From the NCBI GenBank assembly GCA_947626885.1, contig CANQTX010000012.1, positions 1 to 50,085 of the forward strand: DNA of 50,085 bases. The letters run 5' to 3'. The notes under the pieces are model-generated. The model was not told the origin of the DNA. It did not search any database and saw only the letters and a program-made list of their open reading frames with translations. The stretch comes from an uncultured Clostridia bacterium (lineage in GTDB: Bacteria > Bacillota > Clostridia > TANB77 > CAG-508). This document shows positions 24,796 through 33,808 of this stretch, in pieces; the first letter of the stretch is position 1; each line of letters begins with the position of its first letter. The translations under genes and the position numbers were made by a program.

Positions 24796-25671
24796 TTATG
24801 CAATAACAAATTTATAGATTGCCTCTTTAACACCTTCTGAATTGTTATCAGAAACAACTACATCTGCTAATGCTTTCATGGTTGGATTGCTATTTCCCAT
24901 AACTACTCCCAAACCTGCATTCTCTATCATTTCTTTATCATTTAAATTGTCTCCTATCGCAATTACCTCTTCTGTTGCAATATTTAATTTTCCTATTAAA
25001 AATTCTATTGCTGACCACTTATTAACATTTTCATTTGTAATTTCTGTATAATAATATTGTATATCTACATCATCTGTTCCATCTTTAATTGTTTTTCTAG
25101 ACATATGTTCTACTTCTAATACATCAATATTTCCTATTTGCCTTAGTTTCTTCATAATACTATTAAAAATCAACTTTGATTCATCACAAACAGTTATCTT
25201 CAAAAATCGATCTTTTTCAGACTGTTCAATATATTCTATTACATTCTGCACAAGATTAATATGTGTTCGTTTTTCTTCAATTTTTTTAGTATTTTCTTTA
25301 TGATAAAATAATACATTATAATTTAATGATTTCGCAATTACTTCATCTTCTGTATAAATATTATAATAAAAACTATTTTCATCACATAATTTTACAATTT
25401 GCAACACTTGCTCTTTATTCAAAAATCTATCATATATTATTTTATCTCTTTGAACATCATATACAACAGCACCATTACCTGAAATGATATAATTATCCAC
25501 ACCTAATTCTACTGCTAAACTCTTGGTTGAACTAATAGGTCTTCCTGAAGCTAAAATAACTTCTGTTCCACACTCTTTTGCTTTTTTTAAGGCAAATTTG
25601 GTTCCTTCTGAAACTTCTCCCAAGGAGTTTAATAATGTTCCATCTAAGTCAATTGCCATTAATTTGTACAT
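24796..25671 (-). CDS. Cof-type HAD-IIB family hydrolase (sugar or FMN phosphatase)
   Basis: A 291-residue cytoplasmic phosphatase of the haloacid dehalogenase superfamily. The catalytic nucleophile box is DLDGTLLN at residue 7, the Ser/Thr motif ILASGRPIS lies near 40, and the Mg-binding motif is AIGDNLNDKEMIENAGLGV near 240. The cap of about 120 residues between them is the Cof/YbjI type. Members hydrolyse phosphates of sugars, FMN or other small molecules; the substrate here is not predictable. It has its own promoter (TTGTAA-N16-TATAAT at 25698-25725) and terminator. Confidence 0.93.
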   Translation of the reverse strand: MYKLMAIDLDGTLLNSLGEVSEGTKFALKKAKECGTEVILASGRPISSTKSLAVELGVDNYIISGNGAVVYDVQRDKIIYDRFLNKEQVLQIVKLCDENSFYYNIYTEDEVIAKSLNYNVLFYHKENTKKIEEKRTHINLVQNVIEYIEQSEKDRFLKITVCDESKLIFNSIMKKLRQIGNIDVLEVEHMSRKTIKDGTDDVDIQYYYTEITNENVNKWSAIEFLIGKLNIATEEVIAIGDNLNDKEMIENAGLGVVMGNSNPTMKALADVVVSDNNSEGVKEAIYKFVIA

Positions 25672-25697
25672 AAAACATGCTCCTTTTTATTTTCTTT

Positions 25698-25725
25698 ATT
25701 ATATCATTAAAACTTTTTTTTACAA
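25698..25725 (-). promoter_or_regulatory. Promoter of the HAD gene
   Basis: Minus-strand TTGTAA (25725-25720) and a perfect TATAAT (25703-25698) lie 16 bp apart, about 30 bp before the start codon. Confidence 0.6.
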
Positions 25726-25758
25726 TATATTTTAAGAAATTTACAGGTTATTTTATGT

Positions 25759-25790
25759 AAAAAGGATGGAGATCCTCCCCATCCTTTTTT
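25759..25790 (-). terminator. Terminator of the SASP gene
   Basis: AAAAAGGATGG (25759-25769) pairs with CCATCCTTTTT (25779-25789), immediately past the SASP stop, with T runs in both directions. Confidence 0.85.
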
Positions 25791-25804
25791 ATTCATATTC
25801 ATAC

Positions 25805-26005
25805 TTATTTGTTAGCCATATCATTTTCAGCTTGTTCGATTAATTTTCTTACCATGTTACCACCAATTTTACCAGCATCTCTTGCAGAGATGTTTCCGTT
25901 GTAACCGTTTTTTAAATTAACACCTACTTCATTAGCTACTTCATATTTGAATTTGTCTAATGATTCTGTAGCTTCTGGAACTACTTTTTTGTTACTTCTT
26001 GCCAT
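25805..26005 (-). CDS. Small acid-soluble spore protein, alpha/beta type
   Basis: A 66-residue DNA-binding protein that coats the forespore chromosome and is degraded on germination. The alpha/beta SASP signatures LDKFKYEVANEVGV (including the GPR protease cleavage region EVANE/VGV) and ISARDAGKIGGNMVRKLIEQAE are present. The start is ATG 26005 (MARSNKKV), preceded by CGGAGGTG at 8 bp; a longer frame to 26029 lacks such a site. It is monocistronic with a terminator after it. Forespore-specific sigma-G control is expected from the family, but I do not see a confident sigma-G promoter. Confidence 0.96.
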   Translation of the reverse strand: MARSNKKVVPEATESLDKFKYEVANEVGVNLKNGYNGNISARDAGKIGGNMVRKLIEQAENDMANK

Positions 26006-26220
26006 TTTGTTCACCTCCGAATATTTCATAGTGTTTTCTACTTTACATTTGTAAATTGCTTCACACTACTTTTCATTTAGAAAAACATTTCCATTTTACA
26101 AATATCTAATCATAAACATATAAAATCATATAAAAATCATTAAATATTTAACAAATGTTCATGTATTTCAATATATATCTTGCACGAATTCATTTTTTTT
26201 AATCAAGTAATTTTTGCCAA

Positions 26221-26251
26221 AAAAAGATGAATTTTAACAATTCATCTTTTT
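26221..26251 (-). terminator. Terminator of hpf
   Basis: AAAAAGATGAATT (26221-26233) pairs with AATTCATCTTTTT (26239-26251), about 50 bases past the hpf stop. Confidence 0.8.
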
Positions 26252-26304
26252 AAATTTTTATTTCTGGCTTCTTTATTATTAAAATATTATGTATAATTTT
26301 GACA

Positions 26305-26847
26305 TTATGCTTCTGGTTCAACAATACCATAATTATTTGAATCTTTTAGTTTAAATATAACATTAACTTTTCCGGTATCAACATTTACGAAAGTAAAGAA
26401 AATATTATTTTTTCTTTCCTGTAACTTTATCTTAGCATCTTCTATAGAAATAGGTCTTATCCCATAATATAATGTCTTAACAATTTCATCTTCTATTACT
26501 TTTTCTTCTTCCTCACCACTGATTGTCATCTGTCTAATAGAAGCATCTTTTTGCATTTTTTCTCTTTTAGTCTTTACTTTTCTAATTTGCCCTTCTAAAA
26601 TATCAATATCTTTATCGATAGAAGCATATAAATCTTTATCTTCTGTAACAGCTTTATAAGATACACCTTTAACAGATACAAACATTTCTGCTATTTCTGA
26701 TGCTGCATGTTCCTTTTTGATAGTCACTGTTACATCAATGTTTTCTTGTCCAAAATATTTCTCTATTCTAGCTAATTTTTTTTCTACATAGTCTTTAATC
26801 GCCTCAGTTGCTTTTAATTCTTTCCCTGTTATAATTACATTCATCAT
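26305..26847 (-). CDS. hpf: Ribosome hibernation promoting factor, long form
   Basis: A 180-residue protein of the long HPF type that dimerises 70S ribosomes into inactive 100S particles in stationary phase or stress. The N-terminal domain (residues 1-100) begins VIITGKELKATEAIKDYVEKK. The C-terminal dimerisation domain (about 125-180) includes RPISIEDAKIKLQERKNNIFF. Two adjacent ATG codons (26847 and 26844) are possible starts after GGAGTG. It has a promoter at 26932-26960 and a stem-loop in its leader (26868-26892), and its own terminator. Confidence 0.95.
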   Translation of the reverse strand: MMNVIITGKELKATEAIKDYVEKKLARIEKYFGQENIDVTVTIKKEHAASEIAEMFVSVKGVSYKAVTEDKDLYASIDKDIDILEGQIRKVKTKREKMQKDASIRQMTISGEEEEKVIEDEIVKTLYYGIRPISIEDAKIKLQERKNNIFFTFVNVDTGKVNVIFKLKDSNNYGIVEPEA

Positions 26848-26867
26848 TACTCATCACTCCTATTCTT

Positions 26868-26892
26868 ATAAATGAATTTTTTCTTCATTTAT
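26868..26892 (-). promoter_or_regulatory. Stem-loop in the hpf leader
   Basis: ATAAATGAA (26868-26876) pairs perfectly with TTCATTTAT (26884-26892) with a 7-base loop, 20 bp before the start codons. It lacks a T run in the right place, so it is not a terminator. It may affect mRNA stability or translation. Confidence 0.45.
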
Positions 26893-26931
26893 ATAAATTC
26901 ATTACATGAATATCTTCTATTCTTGCATTTT

Positions 26932-26960
26932 ATTATATACTGATTCTTACAATTTAGCAA
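26932..26960 (-). promoter_or_regulatory. Promoter of hpf
   Basis: Minus-strand TTGCTA (26960-26955) and a perfect TATAAT (26937-26932) lie 17 bp apart. No sign of a stress-sigma element is visible. Confidence 0.7.
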
Positions 26961-27025
26961 GTACTAATTGAATGATATCATACAAATTTTACATTCTTAT
27001 TATGTCGCATCATTTATTACATAGA

Positions 27026-27751
27026 TTATAATTTTTCTAATTTATATTCTTTTTCTAGTTTTTCATTTAAATAAATAGAAGATACAATCTCTAATTCTTT
27101 CTGACATTTTTCAGACAATGAAAAAGAAAATATTTTTTTTGAATCTACTTTCATGATATATAATAGTGCATTTCTGGTAGCATCACTTATTTCTATAGCT
27201 CCTGTATCTTGTTTTGCACATACTGCACATTTGGTTCCATTGTCTTTTATACTAAAATGGGTTAATCTATTTTTGGTTTTACAAGCTACACATTCATTCA
27301 CATTGGGAGAAAATCCTAATATTTTCAATATTCTTACTTTAAACACAGATGTAATAAAATCTAAATCTTTATCCGTTTCAGAAATCATATATAAGGTATT
27401 TAAAAATAATGTTAAAGTATAAAAAGAATTTTGATTTTCTGTTGTTACATCTGTAATAATTTTTGTTATGTAAGAAGCATAAGTAAGTTTATCTAAGTCA
27501 ATTCGAATATTATAGAACATTTCGATTGTTTCACATGAATTTATAGTGTATGTTTCTGAACCTCTAAATAATAAATATTCTCCAAAACATAAAAATTGAG
27601 TGCCTGCAAGTAAAAGACTCTTAGGTCTTCTTGCTCCCCTTGCACTACACCCAATTTTTCCCAAATTTGGCGTTAATATTGTAAGCATTTTATCAAAATC
27701 ACCCATATTATTTTCGGCTATTACTATCCCATTTACTTTGATTTGTTTCAT
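27026..27751 (-). CDS. recO: DNA repair protein RecO
   Basis: A 241-residue RecO, which with RecR helps load RecA at single-stranded gaps. The N-terminal OB-fold (residues 1-80) includes GIVIAENNMGDFDKMLTIL and GCSARGARRPKS. A zinc-finger-like region has two CxxC pairs, CVAC and CAVC, near residues 150-185. It lies directly downstream of era and yqzL, the conserved order in Firmicutes, and its start overlaps the yqzL 3' end by 44 bp. Confidence 0.93.
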   Translation of the reverse strand: MKQIKVNGIVIAENNMGDFDKMLTILTPNLGKIGCSARGARRPKSLLLAGTQFLCFGEYLLFRGSETYTINSCETIEMFYNIRIDLDKLTYASYITKIITDVTTENQNSFYTLTLFLNTLYMISETDKDLDFITSVFKVRILKILGFSPNVNECVACKTKNRLTHFSIKDNGTKCAVCAKQDTGAIEISDATRNALLYIMKVDSKKIFSFSLSEKCQKELEIVSSIYLNEKLEKEYKLEKL

Positions 27752-27860
27752 CTAACATTACCTTCATATTTTCTTCTATATTCTTTACTTCTTTAAATTC
27801 TAGATAAGAATTAATATCTCCTGTTTGTTTAAATACATTCCAAGCAATATTCTTAATCAT
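27708..27860 (-). CDS. yqzL: YqzL family small protein
   Basis: A 50-residue protein encoded between era and recO. It starts MIKNIAWNVFKQTGDINSYL, which is the YqzL pattern (short N-terminal helix, WxxF, TGxIxxYLxFKE). YqzL proteins are conserved at this locus in Firmicutes but have no established function. It begins after GAGGTG and its final 44 bases overlap the recO start, so it is translated before recO. The C-terminal 25 residues are longer than in the usual family member. Confidence 0.85.
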   Translation of the reverse strand: MIKNIAWNVFKQTGDINSYLEFKEVKNIEENMKVMLDETNQSKWDSNSRK

Positions 27861-27916
27861 ATATTTCACCTCTTCTTGAATTTATCTTTTGTTGTTTTTG
27901 AAGATTTATACTGGTA

Positions 27917-28819
27917 TTATTTTAATTGGAATTTTTTAACAATTGCTTCTTTTTCCTGCCAATCTTCTTTTACTTTTACCCAAACTTTTAAATTTACTTT
28001 GGTTTGTAATATTTCCTCTATATCTTTTCTAGCATAAGTAGCAATTTTTTTTAAAAGATTACCAGCTTTTCCAATAATGATTCCCTTATGAGATTCTTTT
28101 AAACAATAAATCACTGCTTCTATATCATAAATATCTTGCCCTTTTGTTGTTTTTCGCATACTACATTTTTCAGTTTCTACATAAATTCCATGTGGTACTT
28201 CATCTTGCAATAATTTTAATGCTTTTTCTCGAATGATTTCTTCCACCATTTGTCTCAACGTCTGATCTGTATAAATATCTTCTGGATAATATTTAGGACC
28301 ATAGGGAAGAATTTTTAAAATCTCCTCTAACACTTGAGTAATTCCATCATTTTTACTCGCTGCTATAGGAATAATCGATTCAAATTCATATTCCTTACAA
28401 AATATATCTATTAAATGCAACAAGGTTTCCTTTGGCACTAAGTCTATTTTGTTGATTACCAAAATACACGGTTTTTTAGCTTCTTTAATCTTCTCCAAAA
28501 TGAAACGATCACCTTTTCCAATATTCGTAGAAGTAGCTTCTATAACAAATACTATGGCATCTACTTCCGAAAACATCATAAATGCAGTACAAATCATTGT
28601 TTGTCCCAATTTGGTTTTGGGTTTATGAATTCCCGGTGTGTCTGTTATAATGATTTGATAATTTTTATCGGTTAAAATGGCTCTAATAGCTGTTCTGGTT
28701 GTTTGCGTTTTATTAGTTATAATAGCTACTTTCTCTTTGGCCAATGCATTTAATAGTGTGGATTTTCCAACATTTGTTCTACCCACCAATGACACAAAGC
28801 CTGATTTAAAATTCTCCAT
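27917..28819 (-). CDS. era: GTPase Era
   Basis: A 300-residue Era, the GTPase that binds the 3' end of 16S rRNA during 30S assembly. The P-loop GRTNVGKSTLLN is at residue 13, the switch II box DTPGIHKP near 60 and the NKID specificity box near 123. The C-terminal KH domain carries GIIIGKAGNLLKKI near residue 250. Length and order are standard. It is upstream of yqzL and recO in a conserved cluster and 28 bp downstream of the DUF3048 gene. Confidence 0.97.
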   Translation of the reverse strand: MENFKSGFVSLVGRTNVGKSTLLNALAKEKVAIITNKTQTTRTAIRAILTDKNYQIIITDTPGIHKPKTKLGQTMICTAFMMFSEVDAIVFVIEATSTNIGKGDRFILEKIKEAKKPCILVINKIDLVPKETLLHLIDIFCKEYEFESIIPIAASKNDGITQVLEEILKILPYGPKYYPEDIYTDQTLRQMVEEIIREKALKLLQDEVPHGIYVETEKCSMRKTTKGQDIYDIEAVIYCLKESHKGIIIGKAGNLLKKIATYARKDIEEILQTKVNLKVWVKVKEDWQEKEAIVKKFQLK

Positions 28820-28847
28820 ACTTTTATGTTTCCTTGTCTTTTTAGAG

Positions 28848-29936
28848 TTATTCTATGGTAACATTAGCATCAATAGGACAAATATTTACCCATGTATTTC
28901 CATCATTTACTTCTATCTCGTTACCTTTTAAATCTTGATAGGTTGTTTGTTCTCCTCTTGCATTTTTTACACATTTTATTTTTATAGCTTTTCCATTGGT
29001 AATATAATACCCATCTAACTGTCCTACTGTTACAACATCTTGTCTTCCTTTATTTTCTCCATCATTTAATGTATAATTTTTAGCAAATGTTATAATAATA
29101 TTTTTGGTTGTTACATCTTCCTTAGTAGTTTCTTCTGTTATTTTTTTACCTTTAGACCATCTTGTATATCTTTGTGTTGTAGCATCATATACATACTTTA
29201 CTTTATGAGAAGAAGCATATGGTATTGTTATGGTATTGGCTGTTATAGCATTTTCACTATCTAACATAACTTCATGTGATACATAATGTAACACACTGTC
29301 TTGATTAGAAGTTGTTCTATAATTTTTTTCTTTGGCAATAGACAAAATAGAAGGAACATTAGTATAAGCATTATGAGGTGCTTTTTTATAACTTACCCTC
29401 CAATATCTTGAAGTATTTGTTCTTGCTTTTCCTGTATCATACAATTGTCCATTTATATTTTGAATTTTATAGGTCTTCATTTGTTCATCTGCTTGTGGAC
29501 TTAATCCTAAATGAGCATAAATGGCATCATTTTCCATAACATAATCTAAAAAATAATGTCTGGCACTCCTAATAGGTCCCACAGAATCTGGTTGTACACC
29601 CTTAAATACAGCCATTAGTCTTGTTTCATTTCCTTCAACAATTATTTCATAAACCATATAGGCTTGATTAATAGATGCTTGCGGCTGTGCATTGACATTA
29701 TTATCAATCATAAAAGCAACAGCTCTATCTGTTCCATGAAATATCTGAAATTCTTCTTTGGAAGGTTGTTCTTTTTCAACAACTTCTTCCTGCAAACTGT
29801 TATTGTCATTCAAAGTAGATAAATTCTCTTGTTCTCCTTGCTGTTTATTGGTTTTTCTCGTTATTGTAAAGAAAATAACAACACCTAACATAATAAGAAC
29901 AATCGCTATTAGGGCAATTTTTACTTCTTTTTTCAT
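28848..29936 (-). CDS. DUF3048 (YerB-like) membrane-anchored protein
   Basis: A 362-residue protein with an N-terminal membrane anchor (VKIALIAIVLIMLGVVIFFT) and a low-complexity linker. The two-part DUF3048 extracytoplasmic domain is recognised from RAVAFMIDNNVNAQPQASIN, YEIIVEGNETRLMAVF and GPIRSARHYFLDY. YerB of B. subtilis is a lipoprotein; here no lipobox Cys is visible, so the helix itself anchors it. The biochemical role is not established. It is inserted in the era-dgkA neighbourhood, on the same strand as its neighbours. Confidence 0.88.
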   Translation of the reverse strand: MKKEVKIALIAIVLIMLGVVIFFTITRKTNKQQGEQENLSTLNDNNSLQEEVVEKEQPSKEEFQIFHGTDRAVAFMIDNNVNAQPQASINQAYMVYEIIVEGNETRLMAVFKGVQPDSVGPIRSARHYFLDYVMENDAIYAHLGLSPQADEQMKTYKIQNINGQLYDTGKARTNTSRYWRVSYKKAPHNAYTNVPSILSIAKEKNYRTTSNQDSVLHYVSHEVMLDSENAITANTITIPYASSHKVKYVYDATTQRYTRWSKGKKITEETTKEDVTTKNIIITFAKNYTLNDGENKGRQDVVTVGQLDGYYITNGKAIKIKCVKNARGEQTTYQDLKGNEIEVNDGNTWVNICPIDANVTIE

Positions 29937-30028
29937 TCGTTTTCTCCTTCATTTATTATTCTATTTTTTATTCTATTTTTAACAGAAGAGAAATAACTAA
30001 AACTATAGCCTTCAACATTCACAGATTC

Positions 30029-30406
30029 TCATTGCAGAAATTGTATCATTTTACTTCCCAGTAATATGCCTCCTATTATAATGGCATTGAAAGATGTTAA
30101 TACAACAGCACCAGCTGATACATCTTTTGCTATTTTGGCTTTTTCATTGTATTCTTCTGTATATAAATCAACAACTGTTTCTATGGCAGTATTAATAAAC
30201 TCTGCTAATAATACAAAGAATATCGTTAGCACCAATAAACAAATCTCCATTGTATTGCACATAAGTAATATGCCCAATACAATAGCCACTATAGCAAATA
30301 CTATTTGAATTTTTAAATTTCTTTGTGTTTTTATAACATAGTGCATTCCTTCTAATGCATTTTTTAACGCTGCCAAAAAAGTTTTATTCTTCCATTTATT
30401 TTCCAT
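30029..30406 (-). CDS. dgkA: Diacylglycerol/undecaprenol kinase, DgkA family
   Basis: A 125-residue membrane enzyme with three transmembrane helices (about residues 35-52, 53-72 and 100-120). The active-site helix contains the family motif EFINTAIETVVDL. In Gram-positive bacteria members phosphorylate undecaprenol, feeding the lipid carrier of cell-wall synthesis. It follows ybeY by 3 bp, the conserved order in Firmicutes. Confidence 0.93.
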   Translation of the reverse strand: MENKWKNKTFLAALKNALEGMHYVIKTQRNLKIQIVFAIVAIVLGILLMCNTMEICLLVLTIFFVLLAEFINTAIETVVDLYTEEYNEKAKIAKDVSAGAVVLTSFNAIIIGGILLGSKMIQFLQ

Positions 30407-30409
30407 ATT

Positions 30410-30898
30410 TTATTCTTTTTTTGCTTCACCCCTTGTAAAATGTAATATTTCCAAAATGTGTTCTTCTTTTTGTCTCATGCTTTCCTGATCTTTTTCATTG
30501 ATATGATCCTCTCCCATTAAGTGATAAAACCCATGAACTACCATATATGCCAATTCTCTCTCAAAGCTGTGTCCATACTCTTCTGCTTGTTGTTTAACTC
30601 TTTCAATAGAAATGATAATATCACCTAACACTTCTTCATGTGCTAATTGTTTTAAACTAGCAATTTCATTTTTGTCAAACATCGGAAAAGAAAGTACATC
30701 TGTTTCTTTGTTGATATGTCTATACTGTGCATTCATTGCTTTTATATTTTCTGGATCTGTTAATATTACATTAACATAAAGTTCCGTATTTTCTAATCCT
30801 TCTTTTTTAAAACATTCTGTTAAAACTTTATCAATTATGGTACTATAGGCTTTATGATTGTTTATTGCTAGATATGTTATTTCTGTATGTTTTTTCAT
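30410..30898 (-). CDS. ybeY: rRNA maturation endoribonuclease YbeY
   Basis: A 162-residue zinc metalloendoribonuclease needed for 16S rRNA 3' processing and ribosome quality control. The metal-binding motif is HGFYHLMGEDH near residue 128. The signature TDVLSFPMF near residue 66 and GDIIISIERVKQQAEEYGH are also present. It is immediately upstream of dgkA and part of the yqfC-to-recO cluster. Confidence 0.95.
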   Translation of the reverse strand: MKKHTEITYLAINNHKAYSTIIDKVLTECFKKEGLENTELYVNVILTDPENIKAMNAQYRHINKETDVLSFPMFDKNEIASLKQLAHEEVLGDIIISIERVKQQAEEYGHSFERELAYMVVHGFYHLMGEDHINEKDQESMRQKEEHILEILHFTRGEAKKE

Positions 30899-30979
30899 TC
30901 TGTTACCTTACTTCTATATTTAGGTTTTTAAAACAGGCTTAACCTATAAACCTATAGGGGATTCAATAAATTCATTTTC

Positions 30980-32164
30980 TTAACTAGCTTTTTTGAATTT
31001 ACCTTCTTTTGTTTGGCAACTATTTTTTATATTTTTCATTGCACCCAATTCTACTAGCTTCATTTTATAGAATTTTCTAATTTTTTTATACTTTTCAAAT
31101 TCACTTTTTGTATCATGTAATTCTCTTTTTAAAGACAAAATTTCTTTTTCGTCTGATGATTTTGTATGAAGATAAGCATTCCAGAATTTCTTATAATCCT
31201 CTCTATCTTCTGGCTTGTCCCAATAAACTTTAGTAGATAATAATTTTACATTATAATCTTCAATTAAATCCAATAACATTTTATAGACTTGTTCTTGTTT
31301 TTCTTTAGATTTGGTATTAACAATTAAGTTTCTTGTATCTCTTAATAATTTATTGTAACATTGTTCCGCTGCTACTAAAGGAAGACTATGTGTAAATAAA
31401 ACTCTACTTAATCCTAATAAAATCATATTCTTTTCTAAAAAATCTTTTTCATCTAATTTACCTACACTAAATTTCTCATATTCTTCATAGTCTTTAATAA
31501 TTTTCTCATATTTTTTCTCATCATCCCATTCTAGCTTAATCGGTAATATGTTTTTGATATAATCTTCTAGTGTACTAAATATGTTTTTATAAATTTCAAT
31601 CTGATTTGCTCGTTTTACACGCAAACCATCTGCTAATTTTACAGAATAGTTTTTAATAATGCCTTTATAGATACCATCTATTTTCTCTATGTATATTGGT
31701 GTATAGCGATTTAACGTTTTTTCTTTGTTACTAGATACTAAACTTTCATAATCTAAATCTAACAAAAATTTCTGTTTTCGATACTTATATTCTAAATATT
31801 CTGTATCTTTTAAATGTACAATGGTATAATAATTTGATAAAGCATTTCTTTCAAAAGCAGATGCGGTATTGTTTTTTACTTTTTTATAAATAGAATCCAT
31901 AATATATTTATCGATAGATTCTAAGTATAAAGTATAACTTTCTTCATAGCGATTACTTAACTGTTCTTTTTTACTGACATCATTACTATTTCTTTCCAAG
32001 TCTTGCAAAGCTTCATATACTTTTATGGTACTATTTCTTTTCATATTAATTAACATACCATTAATGCCAATTTTGGTTGGTATTAACAATTTGGTTAATG
32101 TATTTGATATTTTGTTAAAAAACGTTGTGTCATTTGCCAGTACTTTTAAACTTCTCTCTTCCAT
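30980..32164 (-). CDS. Hypothetical coiled-coil protein in place of phoH/pgpH
   Basis: I do not recognise this protein of about 394 residues. It is rich in Lys/Glu/Asp and helical throughout, with no signal or membrane segment. A likely coiled coil lies near the C-terminus (EILSLKRELHDTKSEFEKYK). The start is ATG 32164 (MEERSLKV), since AAAGG is spaced correctly from it and not from the ATG at 32173. In B. subtilis and many Clostridia the space between yqfD and ybeY holds phoH and the PgpH cyclic-di-AMP phosphodiesterase gene. Here only this gene is found. Confidence 0.75.
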   Translation of the reverse strand: MEERSLKVLANDTTFFNKISNTLTKLLIPTKIGINGMLINMKRNSTIKVYEALQDLERNSNDVSKKEQLSNRYEESYTLYLESIDKYIMDSIYKKVKNNTASAFERNALSNYYTIVHLKDTEYLEYKYRKQKFLLDLDYESLVSSNKEKTLNRYTPIYIEKIDGIYKGIIKNYSVKLADGLRVKRANQIEIYKNIFSTLEDYIKNILPIKLEWDDEKKYEKIIKDYEEYEKFSVGKLDEKDFLEKNMILLGLSRVLFTHSLPLVAAEQCYNKLLRDTRNLIVNTKSKEKQEQVYKMLLDLIEDYNVKLLSTKVYWDKPEDREDYKKFWNAYLHTKSSDEKEILSLKRELHDTKSEFEKYKKIRKFYKMKLVELGAMKNIKNSCQTKEGKFKKAS

Positions 32165-32177
32165 ATTCTTCATCCTT

Positions 32178-33371
32178 TCAAAAAACTACTTCTTCACTCG
32201 TTCCTATTTTTTGTTGTACTGCATAACTTACTTTAACATTTATTCCATCATCTTCTACTTGTACGGTTACTTCTTTTTCTACATCTTCTTGTGGATATTG
32301 GGAAATATGATATTGCTTTTCTATTTCTTTTGTTAATTCCTCTTCTATTTTAGCTTGAAGTTCTTCTTCCGTAAACGTTTTATATTCTTTTTGAAATTCT
32401 TTATAGGTAATTTTAACCATTTCAATGGGAATATAATAGTTAGAAAATAGTTTTATTTTTTTATATGATTTTATTGTATCATAATTTTTAAATTTTGAAA
32501 CCCCTTTATGAAAATTTATTTTAAAATTATGTATATAAATTTCGCTTTTTTTCTCCTCATTTCCTGTTAAAACTTCTATTTCTTGTATTAAACTTTCTTT
32601 TTTTTCTTTTTCGTAATATATCTTTCCATAAATATCCGCTTCGGCATGTACTTGCCTCATTCCCGTATATGTTCCTTCCATAATACCTTCTACTAAAATA
32701 TCTCCCGGTTTTACAGTATCTCCTACTGCTACTCTAGCTGTTCCATTCTGAACAATCATTTTAGAAATAATCGCATCTTTATCAGAAATAATGTTACAAA
32801 CTTGCGTTGTATCTATTACTTTTGGCTTTTCCGTAGCCTCTTCAACTGTTACAATAGCATTCGTTCCTTTTATGGTAATTCCTATCCACGATATATCATC
32901 TCTTTCCATACGAATTGCATTTGTTACTTTTTCTGTCTCTAATTGATTTTTTAATTTTCCTATATCAATCCCATATTCTCGAACAATGGCTAAAATTTCT
33001 TCTTCCGGTATTGTATGTAATCCTTCTACTTCTATATTCCAAATAAATCTTGTTGCCATAAAAAGAAAAATTGCCATTACACCTATAGCAATAGCAAATA
33101 CTTTTCTTTTTCTATATTGATTCATTAAAAATGGTATGCCAACTTTTTTATCAATATGCACTCTACATTTTGTTTTCCTAGCTATATGCCTTATTTTTTT
33201 AAAGTCCGATTTTGTAATCTTCGCCTTTAAAATGGTACTTTTTTGTCTATGTAATTCTTGTAGAATAATCTTTTTGCTAATGCATATGTTAATAAATCTT
33301 TCCACAAAAAAGCCTTCTACTGTGATATTTACATATCCATTCAAAAATAAATACAGCCATTTAAATATCAC
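32178..33371 (-). CDS. yqfD: Sporulation protein YqfD
   Basis: A 397-residue mother-cell sporulation protein. It has the family start (FKWLYLFLNGYVNITVEGF), a single membrane helix (VFAIAIGVMAIFLFMATRF) near residue 95 and the conserved extracytoplasmic region. YqfD is a sigma-E-dependent sporulation gene in B. subtilis. The start is GTG 33371, preceded by GGGAG at 9 bp. It follows yqfC by 13 bp. Confidence 0.93.
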   Translation of the reverse strand: MIFKWLYLFLNGYVNITVEGFFVERFINICISKKIILQELHRQKSTILKAKITKSDFKKIRHIARKTKCRVHIDKKVGIPFLMNQYRKRKVFAIAIGVMAIFLFMATRFIWNIEVEGLHTIPEEEILAIVREYGIDIGKLKNQLETEKVTNAIRMERDDISWIGITIKGTNAIVTVEEATEKPKVIDTTQVCNIISDKDAIISKMIVQNGTARVAVGDTVKPGDILVEGIMEGTYTGMRQVHAEADIYGKIYYEKEKKESLIQEIEVLTGNEEKKSEIYIHNFKINFHKGVSKFKNYDTIKSYKKIKLFSNYYIPIEMVKITYKEFQKEYKTFTEEELQAKIEEELTKEIEKQYHISQYPQEDVEKEVTVQVEDDGINVKVSYAVQQKIGTSEEVVF

Positions 33372-33384
33372 TTACCATCACTCC

Positions 33385-33657
33385 CTAAGATAACTTATTT
33401 TCAAAATCAATATTTTCTATTTTTCCACTAACCAAAATATCATCTTCTGTCATTTGACTCAATTTTAAATTAAATCCATTAATATTGATATTTCCAATAT
33501 GTGTACTAATTCGTGCAAAAAAATCTTCATATTCTAATATACCTTTAAAGTTTTCTATTAATATTTCATCAAAGCCTGTAACAGTAATTTTAGGAATTTG
33601 GCTGGATACTTCTCTTGGAATATCTAAAAATTTACTGATTTTATTAGAATCTAACAT
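33385..33657 (-). CDS. yqfC: Sporulation protein YqfC
   Basis: A 90-residue YqfC homologue, first gene of the yqfC-yqfD pair. The central region LDIPREVSSQIPKITVTGF and LIENFKGILEY are typical of the family. A sequence CATACATA on the minus strand (33709-33702), about 45 bp upstream, resembles a sigma-E -10 element, but I do not see a matching -35, so mother-cell control is inferred from the family. Confidence 0.92.
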   Translation of the reverse strand: MLDSNKISKFLDIPREVSSQIPKITVTGFDEILIENFKGILEYEDFFARISTHIGNININGFNLKLSQMTEDDILVSGKIENIDFENKLS

Positions 33658-33808
33658 AACTTTGACACCTCTTTTTATAATATATTCATTTTATAAAAAG
33701 ATATGTATGCATTTCCTTATCTCGTGCACAAAATTCTAGATAAATTTTTCTGTAAGTTATGTGATACACTTTTATAGAATAGAAAAAGAAGTAGAAACCT
33801 TCTATCTC

